DNA from: Neelides folsomi
Taxonomy: Eukaryota > Arthropoda > Collembola > Neelipleona > Neelidae
Assembly: GCA_034687125.1 (NCBI GenBank)
Contig: JAQGBZ010000066.1
Coordinates: forward strand, 170,717-234,716
Length of the DNA stretch: 64,000 nt
Direction of reading: 5' to 3'
A program made the position numbers and the translations under genes. Under the pieces are notes generated by a model. It saw nothing but the letters and a program-made list of their open reading frames with translations, was not told the DNA's origin and made no database searches. This document shows positions 34,715 through 47,200 of this stretch, piece after piece. The stretch's first letter is position 1, and each line of letters opens with the position of its first letter.

Positions 34715-37087
34715 TTAATCGAAGTAATCTTCAATGTCAACGTCAGGATTGAGGAGTTCTTCTCCAATTAAAGAAAGATCCAGTTGATTGAGGATGAGAT
34801 TCTCGAATGTTTCTTCAAGCCCAGTGTCTCCGATCAAAATCGCTCCTTGCATCTTCCAATCGACTAGAACAACCTTTAAATCAAATAAACATATTTAATA
34901 AATAAACAATAAAATTTATTGACATTGGATAAAAGATATTTTGAGTAATTGAGAAATTTTGTAAAGTAAAGTAATAGTTACCTTAATATAATAAAATTAT
35001 TAGGTATATTGTATTGTAATTTGTAATAGAAAACTTACTTTGATATACTCAACATTTTTGGTACATCTTACAAGAAGATGCTGGTGATCTTTTTCAATCC
35101 CTTGTCCATTATACAGCCCAAGAAGAACAACTTTGAACCCAAAGAATTTCGTCACATGTGAGAATAATTCGAAAGAAAAATCTAATTCTTCTTCATTTTC
35201 GTTTGAATTTAGAGTCGCCATTGATTTCCCAGCTTGTAAACCCATCAACCTTGCCTGACTCCACAATCTCATCTGTTTTTAATAAATTATTTTTTGATAA
35301 AGGGATAAATCAAGTTCAAATATGTTACAATAAAATTTTTGATTACTTGAAACCAATGTTTTGGCCATTTCCAATTAGGATAAGCACAATCACCAGCAGC
35401 AAATACGTTTTTGATCGAAGTTGACATTGAAGGCTTTACTTGAATACCATTTTCGTCTTTATCACCAGGAAAAACATCGGAATTTGGAATCACGCCGGTT
35501 CCACAAATAACCAAATCACAACCGTAGAATTTTCCATTTTTTAATGAGCAGTAAATTGGCCATTTATTATCTGAATGAAATTAATGAAATTAGTTTGATT
35601 AAACAATGATATTAAATTATAATTTTATGGTATTAAATCTTTTACTTGTTTTGTCGAAATGAGGAGATTCCTTGTAAGATTCGTAAGATAAAAGTGATTC
35701 ACATTTAGCTTCATATTCAATGACAATATTCTTTTCATCTTTGAGCCCTTTGAGAAAAATATCAGATTGCCAATCCGGTCCCAATGCCGTTCCTTAAATT
35801 ACAAATTAAAACATTGCAAATTAAGTATTACCAGCGATTAAAACAGGAAAATTTATTTAAATTTAAATGTTATTAATACCGTATTTATGAGATTCTGATT
35901 TTGAATCTGCTTGAAGTTCAGAATATCTTTTCCTTTTAGAAGGTCTCGAACAAACATTTGATTTGGGCTGTTTAACATCTTTAGCGTGCAGGAAAAACTC
36001 AGCTGCTCCAGCGTCGATGTAATTTGCCGAAATGGATTTGTGCTTAACCACCCAGATGATTTCAACGCCATCGAGTTCGTAGCTATAATCAATAAGTATC
36101 AATTAAGTAAATAAATTTAAATTAACATTATTAATTAATCATTCTATTAATCAAAGTTAATATGAAAATGGGGGTTTGACAGTATTTATAATAGCAGAAA
36201 AAATTGTAACAATTACACAAGTTCTGTAGCAATTCCTCCATTTCCAATTATTACAATTCTTGAGGCTTTAGAGATTTTAGATGAAAGTTCTTCAACCGAA
36301 TCCGTGTCGCGAATTCCAACAACTTTGTCTTCGCATTTTGGATCAATTGTAAATGGAATTTTTGGGAAGGCTCCTGAACAAATACATAGTTTTTCATATT
36401 GGAATTCTTTCCCATCAGCTGTGATCAATATCTGATAATCAAAATAGAGAAAAACAATTATTATTATCCACAGTTGCTTAATTCTGTAATTACATAAATG
36501 TCTTTAATGGAAATACTTATTAAGATGTCAATGGTATATGAAACTCACTTGATGGTCATTATTTATTGAAATGACTTTTCCTTGAATAATGTTCACAGAG
36601 TCTCTTACATCTTGAAAGGATTTGAGGGCTTTCTCAACAACGATGAAATCATTAAGCGTTTTGCCAAAACTCGTGACATTCGATACTTCTTTTACGACGC
36701 TGGAGTTACTTATTAATAAAATCCGCGCTTCACTCTCAAGTTCAAGAATCTAAAAATTTATATAAATTAATTTTTCAAGCTAGTTTTTAAATTGATTATT
36801 TTAATAATAATTAACACAAAACAATGTGACTTTTTAACTTCAAAAGGAGACTGGCGACATTTACTTTCTTAGTAAATGCTGTGATATATTTATTAATTGG
36901 GTTTAGTTAAACCACCCTGACCGTGAGAGAGCCACCCCAAAATCAGTACACCGTTCTAATGTCCGTCCAATAATGACAATTAAACTAAATATTAATGGGT
37001 GATTGTTGGAATTTTGGAAGTTACCTTTTCCACACAAGAAACTCCAGCGATTCCACCTCCAATGATAATATATTTGTACTCCAACAT
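34715..37087 (-). CDS. PYROXD1: PYROXD1, FAD/NAD-dependent oxidoreductase (481 aa, 8 exons)
   Basis: Exons 37087-37025, 36749-36549, 36431-36217, 36082-35880, 35792-35646, 35570-35347, 35272-35039 and 34873-34715 join in frame to 1,446 nt. The animal family is about 500 residues. The N-terminus has the FAD-binding G-G-G-I-A-G-V-S-C; a second dinucleotide fold reads [11 protein letters not shown] (NAD(P)H). The FAD-contacting A-A-G-D-C and the family-specific [23 protein letters not shown] and terminal D-I-E-D-Y-F-D are present. As in other PYROXD1 proteins no C-x-x-C redox pair is seen near the N-terminal FAD site. In animals this protein has been linked to redox protection of the tRNA ligase complex; that is family knowledge, not seen here. 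Confidence 0.92.
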
Positions 37088-38237
37088 CGACTATTAATAT
37101 AATTTACTACTTTTACTATTAAATAATAATCGATTAATAGATAATGATTTAATCCTGTAGAAAAAGAAAGAAACGAAAGGGAACTTCCGAAGAGACTGAA
37201 AAGTGAAATGAAATAATGAAAAGGAAAAAAGGAAATGAAACAAAATAGCCTTTACTGCGAAAAGTTCAAATAATTCCATGATTTATAATCTGACTAACAT
37301 GAGTTTTTCTTAAAGGTTTAACTTTTTGCAAACATCACTAAATTATTTACCTATAGATGCATATTTGGTGTATTAAAAATATTTTAATATACTAAAACTA
37401 TAAATACAATAAAATCATTAGAACAAGATAATATGAAAGTTAAAAATGCTCTTTATTATGTATGTTTTAACTGGAAGTGTAATGAATATTGGAACAATTT
37501 AAGGAATTAAACTTGGTTTATTATTCATTGTTAGCCATTTAACGTAATACAAACTTGGTTCCTTACAGAGAAGAGTTTTAACAATAAATTAATATTTACA
37601 ATTTCATATGATCACAATTCATTGATTGCCATATACCTATTTTATAATACCCTTGATACATTATTACTTATTCTTTTTCTTATCGATTGCAGGTTAGAAT
37701 AGTAAAAATGTTAAGAAATATGAAACATAATATAATAATATTGGTAAAACATAAAAATCTTTTTGAATAAAATAGTTAAAATTAAACGGAATGTGTAAAA
37801 TTAATTTATCGGTATAATATTTGAATATTAGCTTTAAAATAATACATCCATTTGGTCTGTACATTATTGGGAATGTTAGAGTTAAAAACAAAACAATTAC
37901 AAAATTAATATTGTATATGAAGAGTACATAACATGTTGAAAACTTAGGTGAGATTTAGCAAATACCAGTAGGCGGAATTGAGATTTTAATAAGTTTGACA
38001 AAAAATGGAAATCTCCAAAAATGTAGAATTTGCTAAATCAAATCATACTGACTTAAAAGTCAAATAAAGCAAAAATATAAAGATCGGGGCATCGGGGATC
38101 GAAAAACCCAAAAACCACAATGTGCCTATTGTAAACACATGCTTACAAATAAATTATACATTAAGACATTTAACAGATAAAACTTGTATTAAAAGAAATT
38201 AAAACGTTGAAATATTAAAACTGTCATTTAAAGTTTT
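37088..38237. other. Intergenic between PYROXD1 and bestrophin
   Basis: There is no coding signal in 1.15 kb. It should hold the PYROXD1 promoter and the bestrophin 3' UTR. An AT-rich run near 37380-37420 has no clear repeat. Confidence 0.35.
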
Positions 38238-41200
38238 TCAATCCTCATCCTCGTCTTTATTCATGGAGACGTCTGTAAGAAGACGAACCTCCGATTTGGC
38301 GTCTCCTTCCCCTTTCCCCATTTTCCCTCCAAGCCCCAGAGTTTTGGCTAATTTATCCGTAATGTTTCCGCCCAGCATGGGCCCAAGGGCTTTCGAACTT
38401 CCTCCACTTTTCTTCCTTGTCTTCAAATCATCCATCGACTCGTCAAAAGTTTCGTTTCCCATCATTTCCTCCGGAGATTCCTTCACCGACGAAGAGGAAG
38501 AAGGTGCTGAAGACAACGGGGCAGATGTCGAAGGGAGTGAGGTTGATCCTGTGGAGGTCGTCGGAGTCGAAAGAGCGTGCATCGGAGATGTGGCAGTTGA
38601 TGGGACGACGCTCGCAGCAGAAGTCCCGGACTCTGACGATGTCGAAGGACGCGTCAGCTTCATGAAAATCCCAACATCTTCTTCTGACTCTTCCCCTTCT
38701 GTGTTCTTTGGAATGAACAATGAAGAGGGCGGCCGGAGGGGCTTCATTTCTTCGTCTGTAATACTGTAAGTGGAGAATCTCCGATCGGTCTCAGGATGAT
38801 TTTCAACCGTTGTGTCGTCTGGATTTTTTCCAAAGATCTCCTGTACTGTTGGAGGCTTTCGCTCCGGACGCATAGAAATAATGGTCGTCATATTTTCATC
38901 CAATTCGGGAATCACATCATCTAATACTTTACGTTGAACGTTCCCCGTACTTCCCATGAGACCTTCTAAACCCCGACCTAGAATTTAAAAACAATTTAAA
39001 TAATGAAATTAAAAATTATTTCATATTAGCTGTTTATTTGTTAAAAATGGGCGTGATGATAATTAATAATAAATATACATACATATTATGTATATTTAAA
39101 TATATTATTATTTACTTTCTCCAGAAGGGGAATGAAGTTCCTTGTGTGAATGTTCCCTGGTGAAGATTCGTTTGAATACTGAAGTGATCGACGCCGCTCG
39201 GCTCAACTTCCCGCTGATGCTTTCGGCCAACGTGCTGGCACTCGCGTTCGACCTCACGCTCGCAGTTCGTTGTCTGGAAAAACTTCCGCCTTTTGACATC
39301 ATTATAGAAGAAGCTCGGCGACCAATTCCCTTAAAATTTTAAAAGAAACTTTTAAATAACCAATTAAACAACGATAATATTAAATTGATTCAATAATAAA
39401 TTTTTGAATGGGTATTGGGGAAAATGTACTCCAATGATAATTTCAATGAGATTAAAATACAACATATTGTAGTGTAGTGTTTAAGTATACTCTATATTGA
39501 ATTTTTCAATAATGAAAAACAAAAAATATATAATATTATAACAAATGGTTAAAAAGAAATGAGGTTTATAGTGCAGGTAATCATTCAAAGCTAAACTTTC
39601 TTTTTGACCATTCAAACTCCCTTGAGATTTCTCATACATAGATCGATGGGGAGATGAAACAAGGAAAGCGGATATTGGTAAAATTCCTAAAATTTTCTTA
39701 ATCCCGCTCCATTTATATCTTTCCTTTTCAGATCATAAATAAATCCCTGATTTTTATAGGAAATAAATAGGAAATGGTATATATTTTATTAAATTAAATA
39801 GTATAATATAAGTTTAATGATTTCTTATAGCTTATTGTTATAAATATAAAAGATGTTGATTCTGTAAAGTCAATGATCTATAAATCTATACGTATAAAGC
39901 AAACTTTATAAAACCGAATTGTGGTATTTCCTTGATATAAAAACAATCCGAGTTTCGGGGTTTTTGTGAAGTTAATATTTCACTCGTTTGTCTTTTCCAT
40001 CACGGGATTTACGAGTTTACCCTCAATTCCAAAAGTTGAAATTTACGAAAATTTACCATTTCTCCCAAATTCTGAAAAAACTCCCCTTAACTTTTTTTGG
40101 CTCGAACGTGGAAATATTCTCACACAGAGCGCGAAAACAATTTTAAGAGAAAAATTTTTAACAATCGATAAATCTCTCATTGTCAACGGACTCACATGGA
40201 GCCAATTCAATATTAATGAAAAATTGTCAATAAATAACATTTAGCTAAATTTTCGATTAAAGTAAAAGTGAAGTTATAAGTTTTGAACTATAAAACTTCC
40301 CTTAAATACAAATACTCTTATGTACACAGTTTACTGTATGTATTTAATGGTATTTTATATTTACATAACACTAACTATAATAAATCTAACGTATGTAAGT
40401 ATAATATTACAGTTATAAAATGTAATTATTTAGCTATGATCATACTTATGTATAATTTATATAACACTAAAAATACAAAGTTGTATAAAAATAATATAAC
40501 GTGAAAATAGTCAAATAATAAATGGTATTTTGGAAAGTTTGTAAATGGTAAATACTTATTATGTACCTAAAAGAAAATATTATTTTTTTTTGTAAAAATG
40601 TCATATTACTTTTATATTGGTATCCTACTTCAATGCTTTTATTTTTCGCGAACGAGATGAAAATTAAAGTTTGTGAGAGAATAAATTTAAAAATGTGTTT
40701 GAAGTTGAGTTATTCGAAACAAATGGGAGTAAATGGATTATGCTAAAATTCTTCTCCATTCCTTTCTCGCATAACCTCATTATGCAAATTGGGAATTCAA
40801 TTGCCTAAATGAGAAAAGAAGAGTTTTTCTTTCTTTCAAAAAATTCCCTAATTTGAAGAGGAATGAGTGCAGTTATTAAAATTGATTTACAAGTGAGTAA
40901 TAAACACTGCTGCTCAAATGAACACTTATTGAAAGCAATGGGCTCAACAGATTGGAAGCCACGACGGAGAAAACTCCGATTTCATTCAATAGAGTATTTT
41001 TCACATAAATCTTTCTCTTTTTCCATCCACCCAACCACTAAAAAGCGGATTTGAGAATTGTAAATCATTGTAGATTCTCGTAAATAAATCCATCCATAAA
41101 CATTTACGTCCTGCCTTTAAATTGTTTCTGAATGGGATACAAATTGATGTTGTTTTATTAATATATAGGTAAAAAAAACACATAAAATATAAAACTGCAT

Positions 41201-44200
41201 CTTTCTCTGGTTCTTACTAGAAGCATTTTCATTTGCTAATTAATCAAACGATTAATTTCATTTTTTGGCCTATCATTTTATCTTAAAAACTTTAAATAAA
41301 CAATCTTTCTGAATTAGGTATGTAAAAAGATGTGGAGTTGTTTTATACAAACATTTAAAATCTTTTGCAAATATTGACAGAAATATTCTTCATTTTTGAA
41401 TTGGCTTTTGAGGACATTTTAAAGCTCCTCATAAATCCCCTTGTTGACCCAAAGATATCCGACATAAAAACTTTCCCTTCAACTTCAATTTCTTTCTTTG
41501 TGAAATAATATTGCCGTTTCGACTTCTTTTAACCTTCTCCAAACATAGACATTACATGGATTATATCCCAACCTAACCTCATCTTATTACTATCATACAG
41601 GGATAGGGATATAAAGTTTAAAGCCAAAGCACAGCCTCAGACAAAACATCTATTTAATGTGGTTTCCATTTTGGGCTTCTTTTGGAATATTTCTTAGATT
41701 ATAAACAAGTCATAACCAAAAAATCGATGAGACCCAGCCCTGGGGACAAAGTTTAAATTTTAAATGTCCCTTTAGACTTTAATATTTAAACGTAAAGGCA
41801 ACTTGGGCTAGACTTGCTAAAATTGATATAAAATAATATATTTTATTAACAACTTAAATTTTCTAAATATCTTATTTTTTAAAATCCGCATTGGCTCAGA
41901 TAGTAAATTTAAAAAAAAAGAATGATAACGTGAAGAAACATTCAGAATAAATAACACCCAAAATTTATGTTTCGGGTATTCAAATTTGAGGGTAAAAGCG
42001 AAAGTGCCATGCATGACCGCATGGGTGGATAAAAGTTAAACATACATAGGAGTAACTAGAGAAAAAGAATGGTGAGGAGACAAAATGTGTACAGAGACCA
42101 TTACGCAAAAAGTAAAATGCGAAGAGTTTGAAATTTGAACATATTTTTTATCAAATTCTTTGTTTTCCTTTTGTTCAAAGTTGGAAGTAAAAAATAATAA
42201 AAAAAGTACAAGATGCTGTTTGTGTGTGTGTGGATGGAAGTCTGTGGGTGGATTGTGTGTTTATATTTTGGGATCCTTACGCCTGATTCCGACATCTCAT
42301 CCAACTTCACTGACGGAGGCGACACAATTTCCCCTTCATGCTTTGAAAGCGTGATCTTGTCCGTGGAATGAGCCGGTGGCCCTTCGCGAAAAGCTTCTGA
42401 CGCGACGGTGTAAGGAAGCTCTGAAGGAAAAACTTCGTCCCAATATTGATCCTTTAAAAGTTCCGGATGTTCGTGGTGCATCTCGTCGACGATTAAATAA
42501 GAAACCTAGAAAAACCATACAAATAAATATCCCTTTACATTGCATTATTTATTTTAACATTATTTAACAACATTAATCCAACTAACAGAAATTAGGTAAT
42601 ATCTTACTTATTTATAACTCTTATTTGTACTCTTTTATTAATATTAAACAGTAAATGCAAAATACGTATTTTGTAAAACTTATTTTCAATAAACAAAATT
42701 AAATTAAATTTTTATACTGGTTTATAAATTATTTAATTATTATCTTTAAATAGGTAAACAGTGTAATCAAAATAAGGATTATCAAAATAAGGATTTAGTG
42801 AATAAATAGATAAAAGAAAAAGGATCAGAGAGATGGCTAAATTAAATACACGGGATATTAGCTCAATGATGAGCAAAACTTTCCCTTTTCTCCAACGCGT
42901 TAATTTGTCGAAACTCAACAAGTTCAAATGAGAATAAAAGAAGGGTCATAGACAAAAGTTCATTTTGTTCATCTTATTATATAGCTTTTCAATCTCCCTT
43001 AATAGACTTCCTATAAGGGCAGTTATTGTGGACACGTTCGTTACACAAAAATAAGTGTGTTTCCCCCCAACTTTCCTTCCTTCCCTTGAGGAAGCCAAAG
43101 GCCGAATTGTCTAACAAAGAAAGTTAAAATGTCTCAAAGGCTTTCAATCCCTTTGACTCTCCTTCCGACAATGAGATGGAGAGTCAAAGCCAGCTCTTCA
43201 ACAGCTCAAGTTCAACTCTTCAACTCTGACTCGGAGGGAGAGGAAAACCTTCCAAAAGGAAAAAGTTGAGCTGAACGGAAAAGGGAGAAAAATGTGATAT
43301 TTAAACATGAAGGGATTTTCATTGAGAAAGACTTTTAACGCTCATACAATTAATGTAATGTGCACTTAATAGCTTTCGCCCCAACAGCTCTTGTAGTATT
43401 GTAAGAAGAACAGACTGCTTTAAAAAAACTAAAGAGAAAGGGAGTTCATTTATCAATGAAAACTCCTCTTAATGGCCCCACATGAAACTTTTATAGCCAA
43501 GAAATGAATGAATAGTTTTTTCCCCTTTCAACCCTTTTTACTCCATTTCCAGCTTTTTTCAGTTTTTATACACTTCAAAAGATACTTGAAATAAATTGAT
43601 GGGAATAGGAAGATTATGTTCAGTTCAAATAATTCATAAACTTATAATAATGTAGGTTAAAATGAATAAATCTAATAGCTTTATCTCAGATAATAATTCA
43701 ACTTAAAGTTAGACACTGAAGATGCATAACGAAGAAGTATAATATATAATGCAAATAATATTTAAAATTGTGTAAAGGAAAGGAAAGGAATTAGGAATAA
43801 AAAAATAAAAAGCAAAAAATAAACCTGAAGATTTCTATCGACGAGCCAATTGAGCTCAAAATCATCATCATCATCTCCAAATGGGTTCAGAAGCGACTCG
43901 GCCACTTTGAGCCAACCCATATAAAAGAAAAACTGAAATGATTAAGAAATGATAAGCGGTCTGTGAATTAAAATGAAATTAAAATAAAGCAATTTTTCAA
44001 ACAATTCCAATAAAATGGTGTAATTAAATGCAAACATAATAATGAAAGAAATGGTTGAGCAGATGGCCAAAATGGTTAGTTTTATTAAATTACCTGAAGT
44101 AATGTGAAAACTGGGAAAATCAGATCCAAACCATCTACTTTATTCGTCTTGTTGGAGAGAGTCGTTAAAGGACCGAGCCATTGTCTTCCCATGATGCAAG

Positions 44201-47200
44201 AAACAAAATACGCATAAACCGCCAACGTCACAACCTAAATAAATAAGTATTTATTTTAGTAATAATGTTTATTAAAATATCAAGAGAATTAATTAAAATC
44301 AAATTCAAGCAAATTAGTAAATAAATTTGTACAAAAAGCGCTGCCGTTAAATCTTTTTTTAATTAAAAAGTCTTTTAATAGATTTTTTATCCTTTTTGAT
44401 AATCCATTCCGAATAATAAATTATCCAAAGTCCAACCCTTATGTCAACGCACTTTTTATTCCCAAATTAAATTTCAAGAACTTAAGCCCGAATAAATTAA
44501 AATACAATAAAGAAGAATAAACCCAAGCGTCTCCAATACTTAACAGCACATAAATTAAAGGTCACTATTCTCAAATTCAAATCCAGTACTTTTAAACTTC
44601 CTCGTAAAGGGCTAATGAAATCTCATTAAAAGTCCTCTTCCCAAAAGCTGAATTTCATTGAATCTCTAAATTCAAGAAACTCCTTCCCTTCTGCTATGAG
44701 GCCAATTGAGTAATGAAAATTAGGAATCCCAGTTGAATTTCATTAAACCAAGAGAAATTCAAATCCCGATTTCCCCTCTGTTGAACTCCCTTATGTTAAT
44801 TGAACTTCATTTTCAAACAAGAACAGAGCGAGCGGTTTAGGTTTATTCCAATAAGCCAAGGGGCCCCATGCTTAACACGTTTAACGCTCCAGAACTCACT
44901 TGCGTGTAAACCAATGGGACGGAGATCCAATCGTACCTTTAAAAACAGAATTATGTGTCATTACTCCACCCAGATTTACTTGTAATGAATGTAATATCAA
45001 AAGCTCTTTCTATTCTTATCGCATCATTTGTTATTCCAGGTCTGAGCTTAATGTTGATTTAATCTTAAAGTTCATTCTAATACATAAAATTCAAATAAAG
45101 TGCATCTTTCCTATATACAAAATTCTCCCATTGCACATCTTCAAAAATTATCATAAAAACACATTCTCCTCAAAGTGGATTAATTTGAAAGTATAATTAA
45201 AAAATATTTTGGAATTACAATTCGTATAAGTTAACTAATATTATGATAAATGATATTATGTCATTTCATGAATGATTCAAGAATCATTATATTCAATCCT
45301 AACCTATCCCAACACAACAATGATAAGGATTAAGGATTAAAGGCATATTAATAAATGAGGGATTGTTGGAGGGAATTGATTGTTTATTTACTCGAATGTC
45401 TGCCAAAATTGATTAAATAATTAAAAGGCATTATTAGGTCGATTAACCCCATTTGATATCAGCTGGATCGGGTGAGTGTTAATTATGAGGACGCAGCGGA
45501 TTGTATATGAAACTCTCCCCTTTGTCTCTCTCATCTCTCTCCTTCCACTTTGAGGTCAAAATTGCGGGTTGGAAATGCGAAAGGAGAAATTCCTGGTAGT
45601 GAATAGAGGAAGTGACAGAATCGGGAATTTCCTCTCTCCTAATACATTCCCTATTGTATAAGACCCAGGAGAAGATTTCCACAATTCTCCGTCACGGGAC
45701 TCTTGAAAGTATGAAATATTGATTTCCTCGTCAACTCTCTCACTGAATGTATAATGCGAAGAATGATCTTACTGGATAAGTAGCCCGCATTTCGCCCGAA
45801 ATTCATTCAATTCATCTAAGATGGTTTTGACGGCGAAATCGTCTTTGATCTTCCCTTCTCTCCTCGCCCTAGTCACAATTCCAGAGGCCCAAACGATAGG
45901 AATCCATTGCTTGGAATACATCGGAACGTTCCTGTTAATCTCTTGGATGATATCTTTCTCGTTCTCGAGCAAAAGTCCTTTAAAACAACACCCAATATAT
46001 CATATTAAGAAACATTCACCCATTATGCATTTTAATATTCTTACGCTCGATAAAATATTTAATGTCTATTAAAAGGTATTTAAACGTATTTAAAAGGTAT
46101 TTGAACGTATTTAAGCAATTTCAGAAATTTCAGAAATTGAAATTACTAAAATTGATTAAATTGATTGAAAATGTTTATTGAAGTAATGCAATTACCTGCT
46201 TCAACTAAATGGTCCAAAGTTGGAAATCTCTTTTTGACTCTTGGACTAATTTTGGTAAATGTCATGGTCAGGGTCAAGCAACAGTATCGCATTATCGTCC
46301 TTCTCATCACTCGCCCCTTTTCGTCATTTCCAATAATGTTGGCCGAGACAAAGAGAGCAACGGAATCCGTCCATGGAATTGTCCTATATTGATCCCACCA
46401 ACGACCAACAACGATTGTTACGTAAAAACCCAGCACAAAGGAGATCGGGATCAAGTTCCCGTAGTTTTCGCAATACTGAGCGACTTTGGCAAACACTCTG
46501 AAAGTAATTTAAAATCCATCAAATTAAAAAGTTCTTACATAACCATTCAATGTAATCTTAATGTTAGTTATAAAATTTTATTAAATATTCTACTGTAAAC
46601 ATTTTTATGTTTATTAAAACGTAGCAAATATAAATATTAAAATGTGTATTAAATAAAGATAATAAAAAGTGATTAGTTTACATTTGTTGTTCTTCTGTGA
46701 GGATGAATCTGTAGAGGATTGAGAGAGAAAAGAAGGCAGAGAGGAAGAGGAGGAGGTCAGGCCAAACTAATTTGTAAATGCTCCCTTTCCATCTGGAAGA
46801 ATAATAAATAAAATGATGAGTTCTTTCCGAAATTCCCTCAAGCCCATCGAAGATCTTCTTTCAACTTTCCCAAAACATTTTTTATTTAAAAAATTTTTAA
46901 GCGTTTTCATAAGCCATTCCTACTTTTTAAGGCTTTACTTTGAGGTCTAAAAGATTGTCGAAAATTATTAATCGTGAAGTCTATAAGTTTTATATAAGTT
47001 CAAGGAGGTACTTCCTTTTAATGCAAAATCCATGTGATGAATTTCACTTTAAAGAATCTCAAATTCATAGTTTTTACCTTCAGGCTTCAATTGATTTTTC
47101 TATAAAGCTTCATTAAATAAAAAGAAGTAAAAAAATCTTTATGTCCTATACCATTATTAATTCATGGAACATTTAAATGTTAGGCAAAAGTAGTTATATA

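Noticed and set aside
38263-38769. 168-codon plus-strand frame opposite the bestrophin tail
   Set aside because: It is antisense to a well-supported exon with matching splice phase; its composition mirrors the Ser/Pro-rich tail.
39966-40244. 92-codon plus-strand frame with hydrophobic start inside bestrophin intron 8
   Set aside because: The start looks like a signal peptide, but the remainder has no cysteines or motif and no adjoining exon, so a nested gene is not supported.
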